Below, in pieces: positions 34,259 through 45,621 of a DNA stretch of 64,000 bases. A program made the translations under genes and the position numbers. This DNA is from Galaxea fascicularis (Eukaryota; Cnidaria; Anthozoa; Scleractinia; Euphylliidae), in contig OX419338.1 in assembly GCA_948470475.1 (NCBI GenBank), positions 17,061,530-17,125,529 on the forward strand, in the 5' to 3' direction. Numbering within the stretch: the stretch's first letter is position 1; every line of letters starts with the position of its first letter. Under the pieces are notes generated by a model. It made no database searches and was not told where the DNA came from. It saw nothing but the letters and a program-made list of their open reading frames with translations.

Positions 34259-37200
34259 ATGTCCGACAACATCCCGTTGGCTAAACAAAGAGTCTGTGAA
34301 GAATTATACAGGGAGGATGAAAAGTATATCCTGGACATTTATAGCTGCGTGCAGCCAGAACACCATGGACTCGGCGACGGGTTACGAAAGCAGATCTTCT
34401 TGTTCATAACAAGAGCTAAACAAAACAATCGATCAACTTTCCTGCAGGTATGCATGATTAATTTGAAACGGTGTGACAAGGTTAATTTACTCTACCTTCC
34501 AGCCAATTTGTCATTCTGTAAATCCATAATTAACTTCATTTGCCTTTCAAAACGGTTTCTGTAGGAAAGGAATTGCTTTTGACTTTGCTGATAAGCCATC
34601 CATCTATCATGCAGTTTCAAAGTCAGTAGATAGCTAGTAGATGGGTATGGGAAGCACCTTAAGCATACCCAATTACTAGTTTATAGATCACTGATCGCCT
34701 AAAATTTAAAGCGACAAGCTATTAGGCAGTGCATACAGAACTGAGTGATTAATTTTCCGCATTTTTTTTTTATTTTAAGGAGGAAAAAATCAGCTTGGGA
34801 ATGATTAAAGTCCACTCTGATCAGTTTTGTTGGAAGAGGACAGAGGATGCTAACACTCTAATTGTGAAACTAAAAGTAGGAGACTTTGAAGCCGTTAGAA
34901 AGGTACACATGTACTGTCATTCCATCAAGAATACAATTATTCCAATCAATAACGTCATTTTGAAAAAGCCCCGGCTAAACATTCAAACGTTTTCATCCAA
35001 CATCATGTTGAGTGAGCGTTTAGCCGCCTCTCTCAACATTGCATTTGAATGGCTTCACACATTTGATCTAGATCAAACATTTTCATCCAACATGTTTAGC
35101 CACCTCTTCAAACAAAGCAGGCTGGAACAGGAAAAAACAACCAATGAGAAACCCAATCTGCGGTTGTGCACACCATAATTTCAATAGTAACACGCAGAAA
35201 GCGTTATGTGAGCTCACTTTGCTTAATGTTTGATCAACATTGTTTGCTCGTTTAGCCACCCCATGTTGTGTGCAACAAAAACGATGGTGGTAGTTGCAGC
35301 GGTGGCGGTAAAGGTTGCGGTAGTAGTAGTGGTAGAGAAAGCGATAGTGGTGGTGGTAGTGGCAGTGGTAGCAGTAGCGGTGACAGTGGTAGCGGTAGCA
35401 GTAGTGATTGTGGTAGCGGTAGTGGTTGTGGTAGTGATAACGGTGGTGGTTATGGTAGTGGTAGAGGAAGCAGTAGTGATAGTGGTAGCGGTAGTGGTTG
35501 TGGTAGTGATAACGGTGGTGGTTATGGTAGTGGTAGAGGAAGCAGTAGTGATTGTGGTAGCGGTAGTGGTTGTGGTAGTGATAACGGTGGTGGTTATGGT
35601 AGTGGTAGAGGAAGCAGTAGTGATAGTGGTAGCAGTGATGGTAGTGATAGTAGCGGTGGCGGTGGCGGTAGCAGTAGTGGTAGTGCTTATAGTAGTTGTA
35701 GCGGTTCCGGAGGTGGTAGTGGTAGCGGTAGCGATAGCGGTGATGGTGGTGGTGGCGGTAGCGGTAGTGGTAGTAGTAGTGCTAATGGTAGTGGTTCCGG
35801 TGGTGGTAGTGGTAACGGTAGTGCTCGTGGTAGCGGTAGTGGTTGCGGTGGCAGTAGAGGTAGCGGTAGTGCCAACGGTAGTGGTAGTATTAATGGTTCT
35901 GGTGGTGATAGTGGTAGTGGTAGTGGTAGTGGTGGTGATAGTGGTAGTGGTAGTGGTAGTGGTAGTGGTAGTGGTGGCGGTAGTGGTAGCGGTGGTAGAA
36001 GTGGTAGCGGTAGCAGTAGTGATAAAGGTAGTGGTAGAAGTAGCAATAGCGGTAGTGGTAGCGGTTCTGGTGGTGGTATCGGTAGCAGTAGCGGTGGTGG
36101 TGGTGGTAGCAGTAGTGGTAGTGCTAATGGTAGTGGTAGTAAATCGCTTTATTTGCATGACCGCTAGATTTTACAGTGTTTCAAAAGCTAATTAATTATT
36201 AACAAAACAAGGGTAATACTAATATTGTTACATCACTTTCATTTGATAATAAAGATGTATCACGTATATTTCTACATGAGGAAATAAACTTCATTACTAG
36301 CTTATTTACATGATGATCGTTAGAGTTCGTGAGTAGTTTTGTGCTTTCAGAGGTTGATTTCCTTTCAAAGTCAGGTATTATCTCATTGACTCGATTTAAG
36401 AGAGTCTCCCTCTGGAAAGAGTATCTGCTAAATTGAAACAAGAAATGAGATTCGTTTTCCACTTGATTTGACTTGCACGATGGGCATAATCTGTTTTCCC
36501 TTGGTATATGATCGCTCTGATACCGACCTAGTTCAATTATAAGTTTATGATTACTTATTTTAAACTTCACTAAATTTCGCCTTTCATTAAAATTTCTTTG
36601 CTTGTGTAAGTAATCGGATGTAGAGTATTCATCTTTAAAAACTTTGTAAAATTCTAATTTCTTGAATGTTCAACGCTAGCTGTGTCGCCAGATATATATT
36701 TCTCCATTTATATAGGTTGAATATTGCCTAACTGTATCATTATCAAAAGATTCAGGATCTAAATTAGATGAATGGCATTGCTCTATGATGTTCATAAAAT
36801 TGGAATAAAATCCGGAGTTATTGATAGAGTGAAGGTTCTTCTAAATAAGGAAAGCGTGTTCGACTATAGAGGCATTATCTTTGTTGTTGAGATAGACAAA
36901 ATATTTCATAATTTTTTGATTAATTGGGACAATTAGTGATAATCTTCCAAGTTCGATTCTACAGGCTAAATTAGAGGCCTTATTGTTTACTTCTAAGTAG
37001 CGTTTACGGAATTGGAGATGAATTTTTTTTATTGCGGAATTGTCCCATTTTTTAAAATCCTGTTTAGTGTACATCCCCCATACCTCACTGTTGTAGCCTA
37101 AGATCGGGAATATCATCGTGTCAAAAATCTGTGATACGGTATTGGGATTAAGTCTATGTAGAAGTGTATGTTTTCATATACTGGAGAAGGCATGTAGAGC

Positions 37201-38664
37201 TTTTCAGTCTTTTGAATGTTCTTGTGCAAGAGTAAAGCTTCCTGTTGGAGTTAGACGTGTACCTAAATAGGTGTATTGTTGAACAAGTTCAATTGGTTCG
37301 GTGCCTATTTTGAAGTTTGTGTCAACGGATAATATCATTATTTTTGTTTTCTTTGGATTGATTTTTAACATCCACGTTTCGCCAAATGAAGAGAGCGCGT
37401 TAAGACAGTTTTGTAACCCTGTTTTGGATCTTGACAGGATAATCAAATCATCTACATACATGGAACATGTAGAGCTGCAATAAAGGGTTTTAATCAGGTT
37501 GTAAAAGTGTCCTCCTATGTTTATCTTGAGTAGCTTGTAGAACAACCCCTCGTGCCAATGGGCCAAACGGAGTCGAAAGTTTTACGAAAATCCACGAAAC
37601 AAGCATAGACGTTTTCCTCATGGTAGTTATAAGGCTCGGTGCAACAAGGGCGTATAAGTAACGATTTGGCCTGAAATCTCAAGTTCCCTTAAATTCGATT
37701 TTCTCTGGCGCACAGACCGGTTATCACTTGAAAAACATAGATACATATTTATTTTTTAGTTTAATCAGGCTGTAAAATTAGGTGAATTAGCATGTCACTT
37801 TTGCTAAAAACTCAAGAGACGGAAACAAAAGTATCTGATCAGCAAAAGTCAGGACACTAATTTTCCAAATTCAGGCCTTAAAATCAAAAATAACTGCAAA
37901 ACTACGTTTTTGACGTGATAACCAGTCTGTAGGCCAAATTTCAGGGAACTTGAGATTTTTTATAGGCCAAATCTACAGTTTCGCCTTTTTTGCACCAAAC
38001 TAAGTTCACTTACATACAAAATTTATTTATTTATTCTTTTTTTCTTGTTATTTTGAGTCATTCTGTTGTTTTAAATGACTGATGAGCAAACATTCCACTT
38101 GCACAGATCGAGAGAAAGAAGATCGACGAGATGAGGCTGCCAGAGAAAGTTAGTTACATCCTGCCATCTTGCGATGCATCAGCCATGAAAATTTACGCAA
38201 AACTATTGAGCGAAGGCCCTGTTGGTGAAACCCTCTTGGAAACAGAACCGCTAAACGTAGAACTTTCCCTGGTATGTTATATCTAGTAGTTATTGTCATT
38301 AATTGTTTTTCCTTTATAAAATGAAAGTATTTTCTTAAACTCCTCGTCCTTTTGGCTAAGACAACGCTCAGGAGGAAGTTGCAACTGATCATGAGGTCCG
38401 AGGAAAGAGCAGGGTGCTGAAGTTTTAACATTTTTTCCTTAAAACGTGATGTGTGTTAGTTCTTGTAAGCAAAACAGAATACGTTTTTTCAAGAAGACTT
38501 TGCTTTTCGCAGTAGTACGTTTGCTTTGAACAAATATTTCTCTTTTCCAGATCCCTCGCTGTGAAACCACAAGGGCGGCAGTTGAACATGAACACGTGAC
38601 CAACCAAGCAAGCGATCAGAGTTTTGAAGAAGATATTCTCTCCAGAAATGTTATTTCATCTTGA
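34259..38664 (+). CDS. Four-exon gene of unknown function, 196 aa
   Basis: Exons 34259-34447, 34780-34902, 38107-38271 and 38551-38664 (TGA) all join in phase 0 at GT-AG borders; each exon is a whole number of codons (63, 41, 55, 37). The product starts MSDNIPLAKQRVCEELY and passes through KQIFLFITRAKQNN, IKVHSDQFCWKRTEDANTL and EKVSYILPSCDASAMKIYA, ending DILSRNVISS. I recognise no domain. It has mixed charge, no signal peptide and no membrane segment. The ATG lies eight bases after an acceptor (CTGCAG at 34245-34250), so exon 1 may have an untranslated leader exon upstream, or the protein may be longer. The 3.2-kb third intron holds a GGTAGT satellite, a LINE and a MITE. Confidence 0.55.
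35284..36143. repeat. (GGTAGT/GGTAGC)n satellite, ~860 bp
   Basis: A six-base period, GGY AGY with variants, runs almost without break. A ~120-bp higher-order unit (AACGGTGGTGGTTATGGTAG at 35439, 35510 and 35582) shows local expansion. Because stops are rare in such a repeat, four long ORFs (poly Gly-Ser, Val, Thr, Leu-Pro) cross it; none is a gene. It lies in an intron of the unknown gene. Confidence 0.95.
36199..37640 (-). mobile_element. Non-LTR retrotransposon RT relic with internal deletion
   Basis: Reading the minus strand: 37625-37560 gives YACFVDFRKTFDSVW, then 37566-37204 LFYKLLKINIGGHFYNLIK and, after a deletion, MYVDDLIILSRS (catalytic YVDD) and TYLGTRLTPTGSF. 37116-36841 gives LGYNSEVWGMY, and 36570-36199 ends with a Cys-His finger-like RLCPSCKSNQVENESHFLF. 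The order is that of a jockey/CR1-like LINE ORF2. Frameshifts and a deletion just before the YVDD box inactivate it. Confidence 0.8.
37638..37996. mobile_element. MITE abutting the LINE
   Basis: GGTGCAACAAGGGCGTATAA at 37638-37657 is mirrored at 37975-37996 (CGCCTTTTTTGCACC), with longer inner arms sharing GATTTGGCCT and CTCAAGTTCCCT. It truncates the 5' side of the adjacent LINE. Confidence 0.6.
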
Positions 38665-39009
38665 CATTCTAGTTTGACCCTCAGACGGGCCTAGGTCATT
38701 CGCTACCACGGACCGTCTATGCCTTTGCGGAGCTTGAACAGGGACGACAGCCGGCAACGGCAACTGGGAAAAGGTTATGAATTCACGCCCTCCCTCCGTT
38801 TGCCGCCTCGTCTTTATCAATGGCGTCTCCGTGCATGCTCATAAGCTCCTCAACTGCGACAAGAAAAGCTTTGAGAGGTGGTTAATTTTACGAAACTGAG
38901 TTTGTGTGACGGATAGACCGCCATTTGTGTAGACCGCCAGTTGCTAAAGAGATCGAAATAACAAACCGGTTTCGAAAAGAAACACAACATTGCGAGAACC
39001 GTGGAGTTG

Positions 39010-39730
39010 GCTGACATTTTGCCAAGCAAATACAGTGTCATTTAAGAAAAAAAGAACATTTTCGAAACTAGAGTGCTACAGTATTTCTGACCCCTTGCTA
39101 AAGTGGTTTAAAAGTTATCCTCATGGTCATCTGCAATGGACTACGTACGCTGGTCTTGGAGAGATATCAAATCTGGAGTTCCTCTGCCGGGGGTCCTCGC
39201 TGGACCGATCCTATTTCTCACATATGTTAATGATATGCCAACCGGAACTAGTCTAGCGATGTTTGCTGACGATTCAAAGTGTTCTGAATGTATTGAATTA
39301 ATCGGAGACTTTGATATTATTCAAGGTGATTTAGATAACCTCCTATGCTGTTCCCTGGCTAAATGAGATGAATTTTCAGCCGTCTAATTGTGAAAACCGT
39401 AAGGTTTCAAGAAAACGCATCAGCAGGGTGCGCTCCTATTCTCTTAATGGCACCAGCCTTAAACTAATCTCATCCGTGAAAAACCTGGGTGTTATATATC
39501 TGACCACGTTAGATACGTGACTGCAATAGTTAGCCGTACGCTTCGTTTCATTTAGAGAACCTGTGCCGGAAAAATCAATGAAGACGAACTTAAGCTGCTG
39601 TACAACTCCCTGATACGTTCACACCTTTGTCATTGTGCTCAAGTATGGGCTCCTCAAACACCAATACTGATGATGGAGGTTGAGTCCAAAGACGTGCTTC
39701 ACGCTTTATTTGCAAGAACCATGAACTAGT
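39010..39730 (+). mobile_element. Second LINE RT relic
   Basis: Across two frames it reads ISDPLLKWFKSY, RDIKSGVPLPGVLAGPILF, VNDMPTGTSLAMFADDSKCS (catalytic FADD), then a KLLYNSLIRSHLCHCAQVWA-like segment near 39587-39650. The order is that of a CR1/L2-type RT. Several frameshifts; no 5' part. Confidence 0.8.
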
Positions 39731-40023
39731 AGTAATCGTAGATCAGGAATGCGTTCGAGTATAAATTGCTGCGGTAGTCAGATGTTTGTGGGAACAGTGT
39801 GATAATAATGAAATCGATTACTAGTTTGTAAAATGAGGTGACAGGGTTGTGATCGGTTGTGTGCTTCCTTGTCGGTTGGTATTTAGCTGTGATTCGGTAA
39901 TATTTCAAATCTCGCGATGAGAAAACAATATTAAAGTATAAACGAGGATTTGGTTCTAACTTGCAGCAAAATTAAATCTTCAGACTCGGCCAGCGTGCGC
40001 GATACAAAAGGTATTCAGTGTCT

Positions 40024-40400
40024 TAGACTAGGTTTACACTAGGGGAAATTGTTCCGGATTCGTGATGAGTCTGATATGTTTTAGTACCGGATTCGTTTTG
40101 CCGTCTACATATAAGTGGACGAATCTGAAATAAAAACTCCCCGGTTTGGTCATGTCTCCGGAGATTTTGAATTCGAAGGGGTTAGTCGTGTAAATGATTT
40201 GAAAGGACGAATCCGGATATTTTTTCGTCTAATTTGTAACCATTCAATTAGGAATGTTCCCGAAGTTATTTACGTGTGTAAACGACTAGGAATCCGGATA
40301 CCCATTCAGTGTAAGCGTCCACGAACCAATAACCCAAAAATTGATGAATCCGTAAACATTTATGAATCCGAAAAAGTATCATCTGGTGTTAACCTAGCCT
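40024..40400. mobile_element. MITE of the TAGGTTTACACTAG type
   Basis: AGACTAGGTTTACACTAG (40025-40042) is mirrored around 40385-40400 (GTGTTAACCTAGCCT). GGATTC/GAATCC words repeat in the arms. The 132-codon ORF crossing it is not considered a gene. Confidence 0.55.
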
Positions 40401-40548
40401 TAATGTCACAAAAGCACTTACCGGTATGTTCTACTAGGGCACCTTATTTTTCCTTCAAACTAAGCATGGGAAAATTATGTAAACGACGCCAACGTTGGTT
40501 GACTTTGCTCTAAGTTTTAGGACGCAAACAGTACTTGATTTTACGGGA

Positions 40549-41042
40549 AGTAGTGTATCCTGGAGTCAACGAATACCGGCAAATTATCGCCGTTTTTACC
40601 CCCAAATAAGCCCCCAGCCTCAACGTCCCCCGCTCTCATCCCCCACCACCCGGGGGAGTTAAGCCTGAGAACTTTATTTGGGCTAAATTCGGCGATAATC
40701 AGCCGGTGATTCGTTGACTCCAGAATACACTACTCGGAGAGAAGCAAAGGGTGGGGGAGGGTGAGCAGGCGCGGCGGGGGAAGGAGAGCACCCCATTTAT
40801 AGAGGGGCTCCCTTAAGAAAGAGAGATGGAAATCTACTGTGTGGTAGACCAGCGCGACACCTCGAACCTGCCTGGGACTGAACGTATTGTTACGACAAAA
40901 AACAACCGCAAAATGCTCAGAACACAATGCGTGGACTGTAGAGCGAACTGTGGAGCGCCCTGTTGAACAAGTGCAGCCCGTGAGCACCAGTCGAGACACC
41001 TTTTGTGGACTCCATGATGGACGTGGACTCTTCTCAGGAGAG
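40549..41042. repeat. Left terminal inverted repeat with its own foldback
   Basis: It matches the right repeat in blocks: 40549-40705, then from GGAGAGCACCCCATTT at 40774 and from GTGGAGCGCCCTGTTGAACA to about 41042. The ~70 bp between the first two blocks is absent at the right end and begins with an inverted copy of the outermost ~26 bp (40709-40734), so the first 186 bp can fold into a hairpin. Confidence 0.85.
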
Positions 41043-41231
41043 GACCTCAGGAGAGGATCCTAAAGGAGACCAAAAGAGCACGCGGCCCTGGGTTGGCGCT
41101 TTGTGCATCAAGAACGTCTGAGGTTCTTCCGGGCGCTTAGACAAGGCGTCATCACAAATTTCCTGGACTGGGATCCGAACGAACCCGATTGGGTTGACCT
41201 TGAGTGGGAGGCCTAGCAAGCAGAAGAAGCC

Positions 41232-41456
41232 TTAGCACGAGAGAATGAAAGGACCGTCTGCTCGTTCTGCCAGCGGCCCATAATGTTTTGCGATTGTTGA
41301 GCGTCTCAAGCAGCCCCCAGCGATGAACCCCCGCCGAGCCACACCTCGAGCGAACTCCGGATGGCGCTTTTTAACGCCCTTGTCAGAGCGCAGAGCCTTC
41401 ATTTTTTTTTCAATTTCTTTATTCAAGGCCCGTTTCAGCTTCTTGGCCTCAACCAT
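41232..41456 (-). pseudogene. Short basic ORF in the Polinton
   Basis: Reads LKRALNKEIEKKMKALRSDK in a 74-codon frame. Likely the end of a Polinton accessory protein; family not recognised. Confidence 0.35.
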
Positions 41457-41663
41457 GGCTTCAACAAATTGCTAAGTGATTTGTCTCACATCTTTCTGCC
41501 AAACGGGCGTAAAATGTTCTGTGAAAACACATCAAACAGCATGGAACAATGCAAGCATGTCGACCTGCAGAGGCTTTGCTGTTACTCTGCTTATCTCTTC
41601 AAATCAACGCTTTTTTTCAAGACACTCAAAGAGAATATGACGTTGTTTCCCTCAAATTTCAGT

Positions 41664-42344
41664 TCAAAGCGGCGCTGGTCGCCCCGATTTTTTTCCGAAA
41701 TTCTTCCCGAATCTCGTCTTTGATTTTTTCAAGATCTGGAACGGGACAATCGGCGCGTTTTTTCGCGAAGTTTGAGGGTAAAGATCTTTCATTTGGGCAT
41801 AGCTCTTCATTTCATGTGTGATGTGTTTCAACTCCGCGTCCGAAACCCTGTTATCATCCAGAGCCTGGGAAACGAAGGCGTTGATTATGTCATGCTTTGC
41901 AGTGGCAAGAGCGTTCATTCGGCTGTGCTTGTTCACTTTCTTTTCAAGCTTTTTGTTGACGTCAAAACGGTGGAAACCACGCCACACACACCCTCCACAA
42001 TACGGAGAGGCACGTTGACAACGATTCCAACGCCTATGAGTGCCGAGGCGACCACCCCAGAAGACAGACCTATTGTTGCAACCCCAATCCAAGCAACATC
42101 CCAGTTCAAGGCTTTTTAGGCCTTATTTTGTTTTCTTTTTTTTTTTTCAGCACAACCTGTAGTGCTCCCTCTCATCAGAGATCTGTTTCTCCATTTTGCT
42201 AATCTCTGCCAGCCGGAAAGTTTCGGATAGAGCTGCTGTTGGGCGGGGCAGTTGGCAACACATCCGCGGACGACATCGTATAAAATCTTTTTTTTTCTTT
42301 AATTTATCCACAACTCGAATATAGTTTTTGAACACGAAAATCAA
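41664..42344 (-). pseudogene. Polinton accessory protein relic (helical, KHDIINAFVSQAL)
   Basis: Two frames together. 42344-42147 gives ISKMEKQISDEREHYR. 42092-41664 gives a hydrophobic/Gly stretch, then KLEKKVNKHSRMNALATAKH, INAFVSQALDDNRVSDAELK and MKSYAQMKDLY. I recall this KHDxIN...SQALxDNxVSD pattern as a protein that recurs in cnidarian and other Polinton-like elements, with two hydrophobic helices before a helical tail. Function unknown. Broken by at least one frameshift and stops. Confidence 0.5.
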
Positions 42345-42790
42345 TCAGCTCCCCATCTTCATCTTTGACTGAAAGCGACACACAGTGTACATGTTCACTT
42401 GTCGAAGCGGCACGAAAGGCTTCCGGTTTGGACGCGCGATAATTGATTCTTTCGAAAGGCTCCCCCGGATTTAAAACTTTGCAAGCAGGGTTGTTTTCTT
42501 CCCATTCAACAAATTTTGGTTCGGGTTGATCAAATCGCAGTACACAAAGAAGACCCTGGGGGCGTTGAGCTTTGAAATAAATGCATCCCCCTCAAGGCGC
42601 GAAGTGATGCCAAGATAATCGAAGAAATGAAGTTCCGCGCTTTGAGAGTTTTTAAATACCACGGCGCCAGTGGAACTATTCGCCTTGGCGGAAATTTCGG
42701 TGTCGAGTTCTTTAAAAACTGAATTGAGGGTTTTTGCCAGACCTTTAAGTGTAATGCCCTGGAGGAAACCCTTTTACAGAAATAGTTCGA
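42320..42790 (-). pseudogene. Polinton virion-type protein relic
   Basis: The minus strand reads LKGLAKTLNSVFKELDTEIS, HFFDYLGITSRLEGDAFISK and APRVFFVYCDLINPNQNLLN; then, one frame over, FERINYRASKPEAFR and LSVKDEDGELIDF. It alternates beta-like segments, and I recognise it as a conserved ORF beside cnidarian Polinton genes; a structural role is inferred. One frameshift near 42470 splits it. It is described only as a broken copy. Confidence 0.5.
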
Positions 42791-42879
42791 TTCTCAGCAT
42801 TCAACAACAAAATTGCCCCAGTGGTTTTCAAATTGAGCCACGAATTGCAAATTCGGGGTCGATCCAAGCTCGGACTTTC

Positions 42880-43416
42880 GCTTCAACCATAGCCAAAATC
42901 ACGGCTTGGGCTACGTGTTTGTTCACTATAGTGACGGTGACTTTGCGCAAAAGCTGTTGCAGTACCCGACGCCTCTTTCCAACCCGTCCAACCAAAGGTT
43001 CTCAGATGAAGGTGGCACAGACTCTACAGGAAACAAGCTGAATTACATAAGAAACGACCAGGGGGCGAATAGACAGTTCGAGTATTTCGTGCCCAGCGTC
43101 GCGAACGGACTAACCCCGGCCGGCCTTGCACGTCTGAACCAGTCAATCGAGGCTTTCATTTAGTGCATTCTTGGTGCGCAGGTCAACGTTCGCAGCAGTA
43201 TTCTTGGAAATGGCGGCCGGGCAAAAGATTTAGCGCAGAGAGAATTTCTCGTTCTCCTGGCAAATGCGATGAGAACACCAGATATTTCAAAGAGCGTTCA
43301 GCACTATCAGATGACGGTGGATGAGGCAAAGGTGCGCCTAGACTTTGCGGTGGCACTCAGGGCCTGGCTCATTCCATTACGGATGGTCCTGAACACAGGT
43401 ATCGTGGTGTAAACAG
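42880..43416 (+). pseudogene. Polinton ORF relic (IRNDQGANRQFEYFVPSVAN)
   Basis: One frame from about 42900 (YVFVHYSDGDFAQKLLQYP, NYIRNDQGANRQFEYFVPSV) meets a TAG at 43161-43163, then continues in the same frame (RSSILGNGGRAKDLAQREFL) to a TAA at 43412. A single in-frame stop separates two well-preserved halves. Function unknown; probably a virion or accessory protein. Confidence 0.55.
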
Positions 43417-43539
43417 CTGCAGTGACGTGAATAAGGGCACAAAAAAGCGGCCCCTTACCTGACTTCAAAGGTAAACCCACCAAACAGCCATCCTTCCAAC
43501 CCAATTCACAAAACACAAAACCCACGAGCTCTTGGTGCA

Positions 43540-44131
43540 TCTGCGGCTTCTTATTCTCACCCATCATCATCAACAGTGCAAACGCAAACAACAAAAACGC
43601 CAGAGTCAACCAAACCAATCCCAACTCCAGGCTCTGGAAGCGATGGCAACTGTTACAATTGCTGGTGTGGTGTTCATTTCTCTGCGGGTATAGGCCTGAA
43701 GCAACTGTCCAAGGGGCTAACGCCTTTTCTTTACAGAGCTTTCCGCAACCACAGCCATAATCAACTGCAAAGTATGCTCGGCCAGAAAACCAACAACCTG
43801 CTCGGCTGTTTTGAATAGGAAAGAAACGATCGAGCCAATCAGGCCAGCCAAAAGCGAAGCCGTTTTTTTGCCGATCTTTCAGCCCGTTCCCCACCCCTTT
43901 GTCGAGGGCTTTCAAGGAGTTGGTAAGCACGCTAACGACTGCCCCAATCGTGACTCCGGCCGCGAGGAATATCGCTGTCACGGTCACGCCGTATTTTTTG
44001 AAAATCTCTTTGACCCTTTCACGAAGGGGAAGAGCATTTTGCTGGCCATTTTGACGAAAAGTCTGCGGCTTCTTGAGTCGTAACTGGTTTTTGGGCCTGC
44101 CTATGGGAACACGTTTGTCAAAGCAGCCCAA
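43540..44131 (-). pseudogene. Polinton membrane protein relic
   Basis: Starts MGCFDKRVPIGRPKN, then a basic stretch, a hydrophobic helix (VTAIFLAAGVTIGAVVSVLT), a GVGNGLK segment, frame-shifted middle, and a second helix (LGLVWLTLAFLLFAFALLMM). Two membrane segments are therefore likely. Recalled as a recurrent cnidarian Polinton ORF; role unknown. Confidence 0.45.
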
Positions 44132-44142
44132 GATCGTGCACT

Positions 44143-44406
44143 CTATGTTTGCGCGCCGCCAGAAGATTTCTCTTCAACAAAGGAGGGGCCTGTCAGCCCA
44201 CTTTTTTCGTCCTGCATTGTTTGCATTTCCATATTCTCGACCCACCTGTCATGCGGCGTGAATGCATAATCAGGTTGAAAAGGGTGGGTTCTGCCCACGT
44301 CCTGCTTATTGTCATCGTCGTCATCGTCTTGGTGGGCCAAAAGGCAGTCCTCCATTTCTGCGTCATACCCACCTTCCGCCATCTTCTGCGTTCTTCTGCG
44401 AAGCAA
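44143..44406 (-). CDS. Small acidic Polinton ORF
   Basis: An 87-codon frame with an acidic run (HQDDDDDDNKQD) followed by PFQPDYAFTPHDRWVENMEM. It starts immediately upstream of, and on the opposite strand to, the capsid-like ORF, sharing a divergent promoter region with it. No family recognised. Confidence 0.4.
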   Translation of the reverse strand: MLRRRTQKMAEGGYDAEMEDCLLAHQDDDDDDNKQDVGRTHPFQPDYAFTPHDRWVENMEMQTMQDEKSGLTGPSFVEEKSSGGAQT

Positions 44407-44523
44407 GGATGCACTATGCCGTCCGATTTATTTTTTCAATTTAATATAAGACTTTTTGCGGGATATACGCGATGTCTGTGTAAGCAAACCTTCTGTCAAG
44501 CCACAAAAGAAAACCCTCGGCGC

Positions 44524-45331
44524 CATGAAAGCCGAGCGCGCTGTCAAACGCATCACATTCGATCGCAGCGAAGCCTCCCCCGGCGAGACCGCTCAGGCGC
44601 TGGGGAAAAGAAAACGGCAGGGGTCGACGCGGAAAACAAGTTGGAAACAACTTACGGCCTCGTCTACCCCCAGGCCCTCTCCAACAACCTCGTGTTCGAC
44701 TGACCCTTGCGCCGGTCACACACGTGGTCAGAGGCTCGGATACAAAGAAACTGAAATACAAGCTGAAAAACATCCAGCTCGAGTACGAAATGATCAACAC
44801 AAAGGCTTTGGCGAACGAAGCGCAGAGCGTTTATTCCGCCAGCAAGGAGTTCTTGTACGACCATGTGCAGAAATTGTCCCGTTCGGAAAAAACACCGACA
44901 CGCGGCTGAAACTCAGGGTCAACCCCCAGAGAAGGTCGTTGAAAGGGATCCTCCTCCTCTTTGTGGAGCCGTATGTCGTCGGCAGTAGGGACTTAGAAAA
45001 GTACATCAACCCCGACCTGATGAAAGTCAGCGTCACAGTGAACGGCTCGCGCAATAGGCTGTACAACAACGGCATCGATGCAAACGACATTTGGGAGGAG
45101 GCCAGCCGCTTTTTCGTGAAGGCGAAAAATAAAACTCAACACTTGAATCTGTCAAAGTTTTACACCGACAACAGGTTTGGGCTTTTGATTGATCTGCAGT
45201 CTATGCCAGACTACAACATGCACGGCAGCGGCACGTGCCTCGCGAATACCAAAGACGGGATCCAAAAGCTGTTGAGGCTCCAGTCGCGGAACCACACCCG
45301 GCTCCTGAATCGAAGTCAAACCTGGGCTTGA
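44524..45331 (+). pseudogene. Polinton capsid-like protein relic
   Basis: Three frames carry one protein: MKAERAVKRITFDRSEASPG (44524), GSDTKKLKYKLKNIQLEYEM and YSASKEFLYDHVQKL (44724-44909), then RRSLKGILLLFVEPYVVG, INPDLMKVSVTVNGS, RLYNNGIDANDIWEE, KFYTDNRFGLLIDLQSM and NMHGSGTCL to about 45270. I recognise the KGILLLF...PD.TKVSVTVNG...LYNNG series as a conserved beta-rich ORF of cnidarian Polinton-like elements, probably structural. At least two frameshifts; its end overlaps the next ORF. Confidence 0.6.
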
Positions 45332-45564
45332 GCACAACCCAGTGGCTCATCGTGGGGAGTATCGTCGTCTCGCTTCTTGGCCTTTATTACAAGCGGGAAG
45401 AGCTCAAAGCCGCATTGCAGCCCCGCCCCAAATTGGAGTTCATTCCAGCCCAGAAACAGGAAAAAGCTGAGCCAAAGGAACATCCTGACGCCGCACAGCA
45501 TAGTGCTTGCACAAGTGCAACAAAAACCACCCTCCACAGCCGAAAAGGGGCCTCCGCCCCATAA
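45235..45564 (+). CDS. Small single-helix membrane protein of the Polinton
   Basis: Reads ...PESKSNLGL, then one membrane helix STTQWLIVGSIVVSLLGLYY, KREELKAAL and a Pro/Lys-rich tail to a stop at 45564. The frame is open for 109 codons, overlapping the capsid-like relic. Seems a conserved accessory ORF; role unknown. Confidence 0.5.
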   Translation: MPREYQRRDPKAVEAPVAEPHPAPESKSNLGLSTTQWLIVGSIVVSLLGLYYKREELKAALQPRPKLEFIPAQKQEKAEPKEHPDAAQHSACTSATKTTLHSRKGASAP

Positions 45565-45621
45565 ATTAGCTCCGCGCAAAACAAAAAATTTCGTTTCTAA
45601 CTTTTGTGTCTACTTTCTATA

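Noticed and set aside
35223..36195. Long ORFs of poly Thr, Val, Gly-Ser and Leu-Pro
   Set aside because: All arise from reading the GGTAGT satellite in different frames and strands; no splice sites or domains.
40115..40513. 132-codon ORF before the Polinton
   Set aside because: It crosses a MITE with inverted ends and has no motif.
41361..44703. Plus-strand ORFs opposite the Polinton accessory relics
   Set aside because: They are shadows of the minus-strand genes or frame fragments of broken ones, except 42880-43416, which reads as a real relic.
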